A stretch of 64,000 bases of DNA from Streptomyces sp. NBC_01217 (GTDB taxonomy: Bacteria > Actinomycetota > Actinomycetes > Streptomycetales > Streptomycetaceae), in NCBI RefSeq assembly GCF_035994185.1, contig NZ_CP108538.1:6363501-6427500 (forward strand), written 5' to 3'. Shown piece by piece: positions 19,554 to 28,958 of this stretch. Numbering within the stretch: the stretch's first letter is position 1; every line of letters starts with the position of its first letter. The notes beneath the pieces were generated by a model. That model made no database searches. It was not told the DNA's origin and saw only the letters and a list, made by a program, of their open reading frames with translations. Made by a program: the position numbers and the translations under genes.

Positions 19554-20534
19554 GTGCTGGGTCCCGTGATTCTCGCCGCGTCCCGCAGCGACAGGATGCG
19601 CCGTTTCATCTCGGCCGCACCTGGCACCAAGCAGGTCGTCGACCGGTTCATCGCCGGTGAGACCGTCGACCAGGTCGTCCCGATCATCGAGGACGCCGCC
19701 GACAAGGGCCTCGAAGTCACCCTCGATGTGGTGGGCGAGGACATCACCACCCCCGAGCAGGCCGCCGCCGCCCGCGACGCCTACCTGGAACTGATCGAGC
19801 GCCTCAAGGACCTCGGCCTGGGCACCAGGGCCGAGATGTCCATCAAGCTGTCGATGTTCGGCCAGTCACTCCCGTCGCCCGCCGCCACCCTCGACGCAGA
19901 GCCCTCCGGGCTCGCTGCTCGATTCCCCGGCGGTCACGAGCTGGCGCTCGCCAACGTCCGCCCGGTTGTCGAGGCCGCCGCCGCGATCGGCACCACGGTC
20001 ACGCTGGACGCCGAGGACCACACCACCCTCGACTCGATGTTCGCCATCCACGAGGAGCTGCGGAAGGACTTCCCGCAGACCGGCTGCGTGATCCAGTCCT
20101 ACCTGTTCCGCACCGAGGAGGACGCCCGCCGCCTGGCCGCCGCGGGCAGCCGCGTCCGCCTCGTGAAGGGCGCCTACAAGGAGCCCGCCTCCGTCGCGTA
20201 CCAGAACAAGGCCGAGATCGACAAGGCGTACGTCCGCATCCTGAAGACCCTGATGGAGGGCGAGGGCTACCCGATGATCGGGTCGCACGACCCGCGTCTG
20301 ATCGCCATCGGTCAGGAGCTGGCCCGCAAGGCCGGGCGCAAACTGGACGAGTACGAGTTCCAGATGCTGTACGGCATCCGCAGCGAGGAGCACATCCGGC
20401 TCGCGGCCGAGGGCCACCGGATGCGCGTCTACACCGCGTACGGCACCGACTGGTACGGCTACTTCATGCGCCGCCTCGCGGAGAAGCCCGCGAACCTGCT
20501 GTTCTTCGGCCGCTCCATCCTCACCAAGGGCTGA
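19554..20534 (+). CDS. Proline dehydrogenase (monofunctional)
   Basis: FAD-linked oxidation of proline to pyrroline-5-carboxylate. 326 residues, the usual size of the monofunctional enzyme. Family segments: VTLDVVGEDITTPEQA near the start, then TVTLDAEDHTTLDSMF, QSYLFRTEEDARRLAAAGSRVRLVKGAYKEP (part of a longer block), IGSHDPRLIAIG and the closing EFQMLYGIRSEEHIRLAAEGH. I chose GTG 19554 because GGAGG lies 6 nt upstream; the frame runs back to 19425 but that stretch is not protein-like. It lies 47 bp before pruA, with which it forms an operon. Confidence 0.95.
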   Translation: MLGPVILAASRSDRMRRFISAAPGTKQVVDRFIAGETVDQVVPIIEDAADKGLEVTLDVVGEDITTPEQAAAARDAYLELIERLKDLGLGTRAEMSIKLSMFGQSLPSPAATLDAEPSGLAARFPGGHELALANVRPVVEAAAAIGTTVTLDAEDHTTLDSMFAIHEELRKDFPQTGCVIQSYLFRTEEDARRLAAAGSRVRLVKGAYKEPASVAYQNKAEIDKAYVRILKTLMEGEGYPMIGSHDPRLIAIGQELARKAGRKLDEYEFQMLYGIRSEEHIRLAAEGHRMRVYTAYGTDWYGYFMRRLAEKPANLLFFGRSILTKG

Positions 20535-20581
20535 CCTGCCCGGCTGACCCCCACCCCCTGACACAAGGAGACAAGGCACTC

Positions 20582-22213
20582 ATGGACGCTGTCACCCAGG
20601 TCCCCGCGCCGGTCAACGAGCCGGTCCACTCCTACGCCCCGGGTTCTCCCGAGCGCGCCCGCCTGGAGGCGAAGCTCAAGGAGCTCAGCCAGAACCCGAT
20701 CGACCTTCCGATGACCATCGGCGGCGAGAAGCGGATGGGCGGCGGCGAGCGCTTCGACGTCGTACAGCCGCACAACCACAAGGCCGTCATCGGTACGTTC
20801 GCCGCTGCCACCCAGCAGGACGCCCAGGACGCGATCGACGCCGCGCTGGCCGCCGCCCCGGCCTGGCGCGCGATGTCCTTCGACGACCGCGCCGCGATCA
20901 TCCTGCGCGCCGCCGAGCTGCTGTCCGGCCCCTGGCGCGAGACGCTGGCCGCGTCCACGATGCTCGGCCAGTCGAAGACCGTCCAGCAGGCCGAGATCGA
21001 CACCCCCTGTGAGCTCGTCGACTTCTGGCGCTTCAACGTGCACTACGCGCGCCAGATCCTGGCCGAGCAGCCCCCGGCGAACTCGCCGGGCGTGTGGAAC
21101 CGCATGGACCACCGCCCGCTGGAGGGCTTCGTCTACGCGATCACGCCGTTCAACTTCACTGCCATCGCGGGCAACCTGCCCACCGCCCCCGCCCTCATGG
21201 GCAACGTCGTGGTGTGGAAGCCGTCCCCCACGCAGACCCACTCCGCCGTGCTGCTGATGCAGCTCCTGGAGGAGGCCGGGCTGCCCAAGGGCGTCATCAA
21301 CCTGGTGACCGGTGACGGCATCGCCGTCTCCGAGGTGGCCCTGAACCACCGCGACCTGGCCGGCATCCACTTCACCGGCTCGACCCCCACCTTCCAGCAC
21401 CTGTGGAAGACGGTCGGCACCAACATCGCCAACTACCGCACCTACCCGCGGCTCGTCGGCGAGACCGGCGGCAAGGACTTCGTCGTCGCCCACCCGTCGG
21501 CCGACCACGCCGTCCTGAAGACCGCGCTGACCCGTGGCTCCTTCGAGTACCAGGGACAGAAGTGCTCGGCGTCCTCCCGCGCGTACGTCCCGGCCTCCAT
21601 CTGGAACTCCGGTTTCAAGGAGAAGTTCGCCGCCGAGGTCGACTCCATCACCATGGGTGACGTCACCGACCTGTCGAACTTCATCGGTGCCGTCATCGAC
21701 GAGCGCGCGTTCGCCAAGAACAAGGCCGCGATCGACCGAGCCAAGTCCGACCCGGCCTGCACGGTCGTCGCGGGCGGCACGTACGACGACTCGGTGGGCT
21801 ACTTCGTCCGCCCGACCGTCATCGAGTGCAGCGACCCCTCGAACGAGGTCTTCACGACCGAGTACTTCGGCCCGATCCTCGCCGTGCACGTCTACGAGGA
21901 CGACAAGTACGACGAGATGCTGGAGCAGATGGAGTCGGTCTCCGACTACGCGCTGACCGGCTCGGTCATCTCGAACGACCGCGCCGCGGCCGCGCACACG
22001 ATGGAGAAGCTCCGCTACGCGGCGGGCAACTTCTACATCAACGACAAGTCGACCGGTGCCGTCGTCGGCCAGCAGCCCTTCGGCGGCGGCCGTGCCTCGG
22101 GCACGAACGACAAGGCGGGCGCCCCGCAGAACCTGCAGCGCTGGACGCTGACCCGCGCCATCAAGGAGACGCTGGTCCCGCCGACCGACTACACCTACCC
22201 CCACCAGGGCTGA
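20582..22213 (+). CDS. pruA: L-glutamate gamma-semialdehyde dehydrogenase (P5C dehydrogenase)
   Basis: Second step of proline catabolism: glutamate semialdehyde to glutamate with NAD. 543 residues, the standard length. The catalytic Glu lies in LVGETGGKDFVV (about residue 293) and the catalytic Cys in YQGQKCSASSRAYVP (about 327). The NAD loop is ITPFNFTAIAGNLPTAPALM, and the C-terminal part holds QQPFGGGRASGTNDKAG. ATG preceded by AAGGAGACAAGG. Two hairpins follow the stop, ending the transcript against the convergent SpoIIE-type gene. Confidence 0.97.
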   Translation: MDAVTQVPAPVNEPVHSYAPGSPERARLEAKLKELSQNPIDLPMTIGGEKRMGGGERFDVVQPHNHKAVIGTFAAATQQDAQDAIDAALAAAPAWRAMSFDDRAAIILRAAELLSGPWRETLAASTMLGQSKTVQQAEIDTPCELVDFWRFNVHYARQILAEQPPANSPGVWNRMDHRPLEGFVYAITPFNFTAIAGNLPTAPALMGNVVVWKPSPTQTHSAVLLMQLLEEAGLPKGVINLVTGDGIAVSEVALNHRDLAGIHFTGSTPTFQHLWKTVGTNIANYRTYPRLVGETGGKDFVVAHPSADHAVLKTALTRGSFEYQGQKCSASSRAYVPASIWNSGFKEKFAAEVDSITMGDVTDLSNFIGAVIDERAFAKNKAAIDRAKSDPACTVVAGGTYDDSVGYFVRPTVIECSDPSNEVFTTEYFGPILAVHVYEDDKYDEMLEQMESVSDYALTGSVISNDRAAAAHTMEKLRYAAGNFYINDKSTGAVVGQQPFGGGRASGTNDKAGAPQNLQRWTLTRAIKETLVPPTDYTYPHQG

Positions 22214-22221
22214 TGCCCTCC

Positions 22222-22296
22222 GGGGCGCCGCACCCCGGCGCCCCGCCACGATTCCCGCCTCCCGCCCGGTTCCCCTGCCGGCCGGGAGGCGGTTTC
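22222..22296. terminator. Double hairpin between pruA and SpoIIE-type gene
   Basis: First stem GGGGCGCCG/CGGCGCCCC (22222-22244). The second, longer stem pairs 22255-22269 with 22278-22292 and is followed by TTT. It serves two convergent genes and is probably bidirectional. Confidence 0.75.
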
Positions 22297-22312
22297 CATT
22301 GCGGTGGCGCCG

Positions 22313-23755
22313 TCATGTGCGCTTGATGACCAGCACGGCCACGTCGTCGAGGTGGTCCACCGCGACCGCGGCGTCGAGGATCCGGTCGGCGACCGCCTCG
22401 GCGTTCAGTCCGTCATGGAGGGCCTGTGCAACCAGTGTTCCGGCCCGCTCCAGACCGGCGTCCAGCGTCAGGCCCGGCCCTTCGACCACGCCGTCGGTGA
22501 CCATGACCAGCGCGGTGCCCTTCTCCAGCACGAAGGTCTCCTCCAGGTAGTCGGTGCCTGACAGGACTCCCAGCACCGGACCGCCCGGCAGCTCGCGGAC
22601 GTCGCTGCTGCCGTCCCCGCGTGCGCACAGCAACGGCACATGGCCCGCGCTGGTGCCGGTGACCTGTCCGTCGCGTGGATCGATGTACAGCATGGTGCAG
22701 CTGGCGAATCGTGGCGCGTTCATCGTGATGAGCAGTTCGTTGGTGCGCGTCAGCACGGTTGCCGGCTCCGGTTCGTGCGGGGCGATCGCGCGGATGGAGG
22801 TGCGTACCTGCCCCATGAAGGCGGCGGCGTCCACGTCGTGCCCTTGGCTGTCGCCGATCTCCAGGGCCACCGCACCGCCGGGCATCACGAAGGCGTCGTA
22901 CCAGTCCCCGCCGATGTCGAGCCCGTCCCGGCTGGGCTGGTAGCGGGCGGCGACCTCCAGGCCCGGGAGATGGTCGGGCAGCGTGGGGAGCATGTGCTGC
23001 TGGAGCGCCGTGGCCAGCTCGACGCGGGCCTGCTGCAGTCGGATGCGCTTGAGTGCCTGGCCCGCCAGGTCGGCCAGAGTGGTCATGAGGGCGCGCTCGT
23101 CCGGGGGCGAGTGGTGCTCGCTGTCGTAGGTCACCGCCCACGCCCCGAGCGGATGGGCGCCGACCGGACTGAGGGGGGCGATCGATAGGGCGGTGAAGGA
23201 GTCGAGCCACGGAATACCGACTGCCTGCGGCCAGAGGTGTATGAACTCCTCGTGGTTGGGGATGAAGTGCGGCCTGCCAGTTCGGATCGCATCGGTCACC
23301 GGTACCGGATCATCCAGCGACAAACCGCCCATGGCATCTACCTGACGCGGGTCGACACTGGCATCGGAGGAGGCGCGTAGGCACCCTGTCTCATCGTCGA
23401 GGAGCATGAGCATGGCGCCCGTGCCGCCGAAGGTCGCTGCGACCCGTGTCAGGACGACCTGCCGCAGTTCCTGCTCGCTGGCGGCGGTGATCAGGGCGGC
23501 GGAGAATTCGGCGATCTCGCCGGCACGCTGCCGCTCGGCAGCCAGTTTGGCCAGCGCTTTGCGTCGGCCCGCCTCCAGCCGGGTGTCGTCGCGGATCACC
23601 CCGAAGACCTGCTCGCGGCCGCCGTAGCCCAGCTGGATCCGACGGATCTGGCAGGTCATATGGTGCCACCCGCCGTTCTCGGTACGGAACCGCAGGCTGA
23701 CCCAGGGGGACTGGGCGGCAGTCGAGCGCGAGCCGCCCCAGGGCCTCCCGGTCAT
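22313..23755 (-). CDS. PP2C (SpoIIE-type) phosphatase, C-terminal part of a frameshifted gene
   Basis: This frame holds the end of a PAS domain (WVSLRFRTENGGWHHMTCQI then FGVIRDDTRLEA), a GAF domain (about residues 90-245) and a complete SpoIIE phosphatase domain. The metal-site motifs are intact: GGDWYDAF, EIGDSQGHDV, VMVTDGVVEG and LDDVAVLV. Such enzymes dephosphorylate anti-sigma antagonists. The first 18 residues of the frame are not real coding sequence, since the natural N-terminus lies in the other frame (see next entry). Removing one C from a five-C run (minus-strand reading of 23705-23709) joins the frames as LALDCRPVPWVSLRF. If that extra base is a sequencing error, the true gene is 22313-24275. 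Confidence 0.8.
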   Translation of the reverse strand: MTGRPWGGSRSTAAQSPWVSLRFRTENGGWHHMTCQIRRIQLGYGGREQVFGVIRDDTRLEAGRRKALAKLAAERQRAGEIAEFSAALITAASEQELRQVVLTRVAATFGGTGAMLMLLDDETGCLRASSDASVDPRQVDAMGGLSLDDPVPVTDAIRTGRPHFIPNHEEFIHLWPQAVGIPWLDSFTALSIAPLSPVGAHPLGAWAVTYDSEHHSPPDERALMTTLADLAGQALKRIRLQQARVELATALQQHMLPTLPDHLPGLEVAARYQPSRDGLDIGGDWYDAFVMPGGAVALEIGDSQGHDVDAAAFMGQVRTSIRAIAPHEPEPATVLTRTNELLITMNAPRFASCTMLYIDPRDGQVTGTSAGHVPLLCARGDGSSDVRELPGGPVLGVLSGTDYLEETFVLEKGTALVMVTDGVVEGPGLTLDAGLERAGTLVAQALHDGLNAEAVADRILDAAVAVDHLDDVAVLVIKRT

Positions 23756-24275
23756 CCGGGTGTACTCGCCGGACCACCCTGGACAAGGAGACCGAGGCCT
23801 CCGGGAACAGCGCCGCCAGGGCGGGTGAGCCGCCCAGCCAGTCCAGCTGGTGCTTCCGGGGCGCGTACATCCACAGACCGAGATCCGCGGCCGCGGCCGC
23901 CAGCCGGAACGGGATCAGCAGGCCGCCCGGGTCGTTTCGCGCGTCCACCGAGTGCACCCACACCAGCCGCTCGTGACCTGCGGGATCCCTTACCGGCCGG
24001 GCCTCGATGAGGCTGATCACGGATGCTCTGCCCGGTCCGGAGAACTCCAGCACACGCATTGCGACCGTCTTCGTCGTGGCCCCGTGTATCAGCAGACTCT
24101 CGGCCGAGGCCCGCTGGGTTTCGGGCAGCAGGCCGAGGAAGTCATAACCCACGCACTGCTTCTCGGGCCTGCCCAGCGTCGCGGCCATCGGGGCGTTGAG
24201 GGAGCGGACGGTGCCGTCCAGCGCCAGAAGAGCCGATGGAGTGGCCCATCGAAGGAATTCGTCCCAGGTGTCCAT
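23700..24275 (-). pseudogene. N-terminal PAS part of the frameshifted SpoIIE-type phosphatase
   Basis: Starts with ATG at 24275 (MDTWDEFLRWATPSALLALD). It encodes one PAS domain (LLALDGTVRSLNAPMAATLG, SVISLIEARPVRDPAGHER) and the first half of a second (VVRRVHPDDREALGRLALDC). The frame then turns into Arg/Pro-rich nonsense at the shift point near 23710. The domain order PAS-PAS-GAF-PP2C would be normal for Streptomyces once the two frames are joined. No HATPase or response-regulator domain is present. Confidence 0.75.
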
Positions 24276-24405
24276 CGGTCACTCCCTGACAATCCTAGGG
24301 CGATGACACAAACGATCCTTCTACATCATATTCCGGTCCTTTCGCAGCGGCGCCCCGGAAGTTTCGCGATCCGGGACGCCACGCGGCGGGCCCCGCCTGC
24401 CGGGC

Positions 24406-26757
24406 TCACGCAGGAGGCCCGGCACCGCTTCCGCGCTCCGTGGACATCCCTGTCGGTTGCTCCGCCCAGACGGTCTTTCCCCGGGTCCGGTAACGCGTGC
24501 CCCACTGGTCCGCGAGGCTCGCGATGATGAACAGCCCCCGGCCTGTCTCGTCGATGGTGCGGGCGTGTTTCACCTGCGGGGCGCTGGTCGCGGTGTCGCT
24601 GACCTCGCAGGTCAGCATCCGCTCGAAGATCAGGCGCAGTTGCAGAGGCGGAGTGCCGTAGCGGACCGCGTTGCCGACGAGCTCGCTGACGATGAGCTCG
24701 GTGGTGAACGCCGTCTCCTCGTCCACCCCCCAGGCGTCCAGCCGGCGGCGGGCCGCCGCGCGGGCGACCGGTGCGGCCTCGGGGCCCTCAGGCAGCGCGA
24801 GGGTCAGTACCCGGTCCCGGGGGAGCGCCTTCGTGCGGGCGAGCAGCATCAGTGTCTCGCCGGTCCGGCGGCCGCCCGCGAGCGCGTGCGTGATGTCGTC
24901 GCACAGATCCGACAGGGGCCCTGTGCAGGCGCCGTCCAGGAGCGGGCGCAGTGGACCGGACGGCGCCAGGACCTCGTCCGCGAGCGCGGCCGTGCCCATC
25001 ACCAGTGTGCTTCCTTCGCGGAGGTCGACGGTGGTCGCAGGGAACGGGGCGTTGCCCGTCTCGGCGAGTGGGGGACCCGGGGGGACGGGCAGGTCGGCCG
25101 AGGTCCCGTCGGGAAAGGCCACGATCGGCTCCGGGAGGCCGGCGCGGGCGATGGCGCAGGTGAGATCGACCGGGTCGTAGATCGCGATGACGCAGTCGGC
25201 GGTGAGCGGCTCGTGGCTCAGGGGGTCCATGGGAGGCAGCGTTGCGCGCGCGGCCACGAGGCGGGCCGCGGTGTCGCTGAGGCGGGCCAGCAGCTCGTCG
25301 GGTGGCAGGTCCAGGGCGGCGAGTGTGTGGACGGCCGTCCGCAGGAGTCCCATCGTGATGGCTGCGGCGATGCCTCGCCCTGCCACGTCGCCGACGATCA
25401 GCGCGGTTCGTGCACCGGGCAGCGCGATCGCGTCGGACCACGCCCCGCCGCCCTCCGGGGCAGGAAGGTGGAGTTGGGAGACCTCCACGGTGGCATGTGT
25501 GGCCGGTCGTTGGGGAAGAAGCCTGCGCTGGACGGTTCGCGCGATGATCCACTCGCGCATGAACTGACGGGCGTTGTCGATGCAGAGCGCAGCGTGCGCA
25601 CACATGGCGGACGCCACCGCGACGTCCTCCTCCTCGAAGAAGTCTTCCCGCTGGTGGCGGTAGAAGCTGACCACGCCCAGAGCATGGCCGCGCAACGCCA
25701 GCGGTGCCACGATCAGGGAGTGGGCACCGGATCGCCGGATGACGTCGGCCCGGGCCGGGTCGGCGGCCAGCCACGAGCTGTCCTCCTCGATCACCACGAG
25801 GCGCGGGCGAAGGTCGGACAGGACGTCCGAGAAGGGGGTGCCGACCGGCAGGGGGTGGAAGACTCCGACCGGCAGAGGGCGGAAGGCTCCCGCCGGGTGA
25901 CCCGCGATCCGTCCTTCGAAGGCTGCTCGGCGCAGTGGAACGTCGCGGTGGACGGGTACCGGGGGAGGGTCCTCTCCGCCGATGACGTCTTCGATCACCT
26001 CGACGTCGGCGATGCCCGCGAAGGCGGGCACCACCGCCTCCACCAGCTCACGGCAGACGTCCATCACGCTCAGCCGGTGCCCCACCCGTGTGCGGACCGT
26101 GTCCAGGAGGGCCAGTCGGTTCTGTGCGTTCTCCCGCTCGGTGACGTCGAGTGCGGATGCCACCAGTCCGACCACTTCGCCGTGGGAGTCCTCCAGGCGG
26201 AAGTAGGAGAAGGCGTCGATACGGCGCGTGGGCCGGCCCGGTGTCTTGATGCGCCGGACGAGCCGGTTCACCACCGGCTCTCCGCTCTCCAGGACCCTCT
26301 GCGCCACGGCGGCTTCTTCCTCGGGGTCCGCGAGTTCGCACGCCTCGGTGAAATGCTTGCCCAGCAGGTGCTCCACCGGCGTGTCGTGCGGCCCGCCGGT
26401 TGCGGTGCTCATACGGACCACGCGCAGCCGGCTGTCGAGGACGTGCAGTGCCACCGGGGAATGGGTGAACACGGCCTTCAGGATCGCCATGTCCCGCCCC
26501 GGCGCGGTGTCCGCCGCCGCGAGCACCTGCCACACCACGGAAGTACCGCGCAGTACCGGCTTGACCAGCACCGCGGCCGCATCCGAGAACCTTTCCCGCC
26601 GACCTTCCCGGTCAGCGGCGACCGCATGCATGAGCGTGGTCACGGACCGGCCGACGGCCTCCTCGGCGGACCATCCGAACAGTTCCTCGGCCGGACGCCC
26701 CCACTCGATCACCCGGCCACTCTCATCGATGAGTACGAGCACGTCACCGCTGGGCAT
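24406..26757 (-). CDS. PAS-PAS-GAF-pseudo-PP2C-HATPase sensor
   Basis: 783 residues. Two PAS domains come first (about 1-110 and 95-215, ending ALDVTERENAQ), then GAF (about 225-400, IVAPLALRGHALGVVSFYRH). A SpoIIE-like domain (about 405-625) is followed by an anti-sigma HATPase (about 640-770). The kinase end keeps its N box (ELVGNAVRYG) and glycine box (GRGLFIIASLADQWGTRY). The phosphatase domain has lost its metal site: GGDWYD reads GGAWSD, the TDG motif reads GTAALADE, and the late DD motif reads GETLML. I infer a sensor that binds or phosphorylates an anti-anti-sigma factor but does not dephosphorylate it. It lies 130 bp upstream of the frameshifted phosphatase gene, same strand, so the two may have formed a pair. 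Confidence 0.88.
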   Translation of the reverse strand: MPSGDVLVLIDESGRVIEWGRPAEELFGWSAEEAVGRSVTTLMHAVAADREGRRERFSDAAAVLVKPVLRGTSVVWQVLAAADTAPGRDMAILKAVFTHSPVALHVLDSRLRVVRMSTATGGPHDTPVEHLLGKHFTEACELADPEEEAAVAQRVLESGEPVVNRLVRRIKTPGRPTRRIDAFSYFRLEDSHGEVVGLVASALDVTERENAQNRLALLDTVRTRVGHRLSVMDVCRELVEAVVPAFAGIADVEVIEDVIGGEDPPPVPVHRDVPLRRAAFEGRIAGHPAGAFRPLPVGVFHPLPVGTPFSDVLSDLRPRLVVIEEDSSWLAADPARADVIRRSGAHSLIVAPLALRGHALGVVSFYRHQREDFFEEEDVAVASAMCAHAALCIDNARQFMREWIIARTVQRRLLPQRPATHATVEVSQLHLPAPEGGGAWSDAIALPGARTALIVGDVAGRGIAAAITMGLLRTAVHTLAALDLPPDELLARLSDTAARLVAARATLPPMDPLSHEPLTADCVIAIYDPVDLTCAIARAGLPEPIVAFPDGTSADLPVPPGPPLAETGNAPFPATTVDLREGSTLVMGTAALADEVLAPSGPLRPLLDGACTGPLSDLCDDITHALAGGRRTGETLMLLARTKALPRDRVLTLALPEGPEAAPVARAAARRRLDAWGVDEETAFTTELIVSELVGNAVRYGTPPLQLRLIFERMLTCEVSDTATSAPQVKHARTIDETGRGLFIIASLADQWGTRYRTRGKTVWAEQPTGMSTERGSGAGPPA

Positions 26758-26892
26758 TCGAAAACACCTCCGCGCCCATCCCTGCCCGCCCCGTGCGGAC
26801 GACAGGCCCGCTCACCGGGCAGTTGCGCCGATCGGCTCAGCCCGCGGACCGCCGGCCGGAGCGAGCCGATCCCGGCCTCCCGCTGCGTCCGT

Positions 26893-28101
26893 TCAGCTCC
26901 AGCCGTGCACGATCAGTGAGAGTCCGGCCGTGAAGCCGCCGCCCAGCAGGACCAGATAGCGGCCGTAGTGACGACGGTGACGGCGCATCAGCAGACCGAA
27001 GGCGGCGAAGCCCAGCCCCACGGTGAGGGTCCGCGAGCCGCGTGCCGCGGCCGATGCGGTGAGCCAGTCGAGCGCGGGCACTTCGGCGCGGCCCGCCTCG
27101 GCGCCGTACACCTTGAAGGGGATGCCGTTCCACGGCTGGTGACGCACCGCGGACGCACCCTCCAGGACCAGTTCGCCGCGGACCTCCGCGCGCATCCGGT
27201 CCGTGGTCATCGGTGCGGGCAACTGCACGCCCGCCGAGGCCAGCTGTAGGGCGAGCAGGCCACCGGCCAGACTGCCGGCCAGGGCCGCCAGCGACATCTT
27301 CGGCGCCGCCCTCGGCACCGCCACACAGACCGCGCCCAGCAGCAGCTCCGGCATCAGCGGCCAGCTGAGCGCCTCCGCCAGCGCCCAGAGGGAGGCGAGC
27401 GGAATGCCCCAGCGCGAGGTGACGACCGAGGCCACCCGGCGCCGCGCTGCGGAGTCCCTCAGCGGCTCGGCGACCGTACGCGCGTGCAGCGCCGCCACCG
27501 CGTCGCGGGCCTCCTCCGGCGTGAGGGCCGACGGCAGCGGGTCACCGATCGACACCCGCACCAGCGCCGAGCGCAGCCGGCCGTGCTTGGGCAGCAGCCG
27601 GTCCGTGCCCGCGATCCCCACCGGCACGACCGGGACACCCGCCCGCTCGGCCAGGACCAGCGCGCCCCGGTGGAAGGAGCCCAGCTCGCCGTCCCCGCCC
27701 CGGGTGCCCTCGGGGAACAGGACGACGGCCCGGCCCGCCCGCAGCTCGTCCGCCATCGACAGCAGGTCGTCCATGCCGCCGCCGCTGCGCCGCACCGGGA
27801 ACCCGGCCGCGAGCCTGCGGCAGATCCGGCGCCGCCACGGCGAGGCGAACCAGTAGTCGGCCGCCGCGCCGATCGCCGGGGTGTGCCGGGCGTCGAGCGC
27901 GGCGAGGAGCGCCGCCGTGTCCGCGTGCGAGGAGTGGTTGGCGACGACGACACAGCCGCCGCGCGGCAGCCTGCCGCGCCGCTCCACCCCGCCGGTGAGG
28001 CTGAGGACGCCCCACCACAGGCCGCGCCGGAGCGCGGCGGTCGCGCGGGAGCGCACGGGCAGCACGATCCGGTCGCGGATGCGCGGGAGTGCGGAGGTCA
28101 T
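26893..28101 (-). CDS. 1-acyl-glycerol-3-phosphate acyltransferase (PlsC-like)
   Basis: Acylates lysophosphatidic acid in phospholipid synthesis. The PlsC motifs are clear: VVVANHSSHADTAALLAAL (H(X)4D, about residue 52) and VVLFPEGTRGGDGELGSFHRG (about 125, first 20 shown in part). The C-terminal 170 residues are unusual: at least three hydrophobic segments around a charged part, suggesting a membrane-anchored extension. ATG 28101 overlaps the upstream cdsA-like stop by ATGA; the frame extends to 28824 but that part is only the shadow of the cdsA-like gene. Third gene of a lipid operon. Confidence 0.88.
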   Translation of the reverse strand: MTSALPRIRDRIVLPVRSRATAALRRGLWWGVLSLTGGVERRGRLPRGGCVVVANHSSHADTAALLAALDARHTPAIGAAADYWFASPWRRRICRRLAAGFPVRRSGGGMDDLLSMADELRAGRAVVLFPEGTRGGDGELGSFHRGALVLAERAGVPVVPVGIAGTDRLLPKHGRLRSALVRVSIGDPLPSALTPEEARDAVAALHARTVAEPLRDSAARRRVASVVTSRWGIPLASLWALAEALSWPLMPELLLGAVCVAVPRAAPKMSLAALAGSLAGGLLALQLASAGVQLPAPMTTDRMRAEVRGELVLEGASAVRHQPWNGIPFKVYGAEAGRAEVPALDWLTASAAARGSRTLTVGLGFAAFGLLMRRHRRHYGRYLVLLGGGFTAGLSLIVHGWS

Positions 28102-28958
28102 GTCATCACCATCGCCAGGAGAAGGGCCACCAGCAGGGAGTCGATCCGGTCGAGGAGGCCGCCGAAGCCGGGCAGCCAGCTGCCCGCGTCCTTCACCCCC
28201 GACTCGCGCTTGACCATCGATTCGAGCAGGTCGCCGAGGACACAGCCGCCGAGCACCGCTGCCCACAGCGGGAGGGTGAACGTGCCGAGTACGAGCAGGA
28301 GTGCGGCGGTTGCCGCCGCGGCACCGGCCACACCCGCCCAGGTCTTGTTGGGGGAGAGCGGCGACAGCGGCCGGGCGAGCGGGCCGCGCCGGCCCAGCGC
28401 CGTACCCCCGCACCAGGCGCCGACATCGCCGAGCGCCACCGCCAGCCCCACCGCCACACCCGTGTCGCCGAGCGTCACCAGACCGGTCAGCGCGACCGGG
28501 ATCCACAGCAGCCCGAAGACGGTGCGGGCGGTGCGGGTGAAGCCCGCCCGGTCGTCCCCGGACAGCACCGCGGGAAGCGCGGCCGCGACCAGCAGCAGCG
28601 CCGCCGCCCGTACGTCGAGGAGTTGCGGCGCCAGCCAGGCCAGCGCCGGAAGCGCGAGGGCCGCCACCGCGAGCACCGCGTGATCGCCGCGTGTGAGCCC
28701 CGCCATCCGGACGAACTCGCTCACCGCGATCACCCCGAGCCCCGCGGCCAGTGTGAACGTCCCGCCGCCGCCAAGGAAGTACGCCCCCAGGAAGACCGGC
28801 GCCACCAGCGCCCAGGTACGCCACCGCTTGCGCAGCTCGGCCCGCATCCGGACCCTCGACGGCAGTACGGCGACGGCGACGCCGCCCGCCCCCAGAACCC
28901 CCGCGACCAGCGGCACGGCCCGGGCCGCCGCCTCCTCGGCGATCAGTACGGCGCTCAT
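28098..28958 (-). CDS. Phosphatidate cytidylyltransferase (CdsA-like)
   Basis: Makes CDP-diacylglycerol from phosphatidate and CTP in the membrane. 286 residues with about eight hydrophobic segments. The family signature is present near the C-terminus: SMVKRESGVKDAGSWLPGFG followed by GLLDRID. The usual HGG reads FGG. Further support: ALGDVGAWCGGTALGRRG and LSPNKTWAG. ATG 28958 overlaps the previous stop by ATGA, and its own stop overlaps the acyltransferase start in the same way, so all three genes are translationally coupled. This is probably not the housekeeping cdsA but a second copy within this operon. Confidence 0.88.
   Translation of the reverse strand: MSAVLIAEEAAARAVPLVAGVLGAGGVAVAVLPSRVRMRAELRKRWRTWALVAPVFLGAYFLGGGGTFTLAAGLGVIAVSEFVRMAGLTRGDHAVLAVAALALPALAWLAPQLLDVRAAALLLVAAALPAVLSGDDRAGFTRTARTVFGLLWIPVALTGLVTLGDTGVAVGLAVALGDVGAWCGGTALGRRGPLARPLSPLSPNKTWAGVAGAAAATAALLLVLGTFTLPLWAAVLGGCVLGDLLESMVKRESGVKDAGSWLPGFGGLLDRIDSLLVALLLAMVMT

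Noticed and set aside
26893..28824. Extended start of the acyltransferase at 28824
   Set aside because: The added 241 residues are the shadow of the cdsA-like gene; the ATGA-overlapping ATG at 28101 fits the operon.
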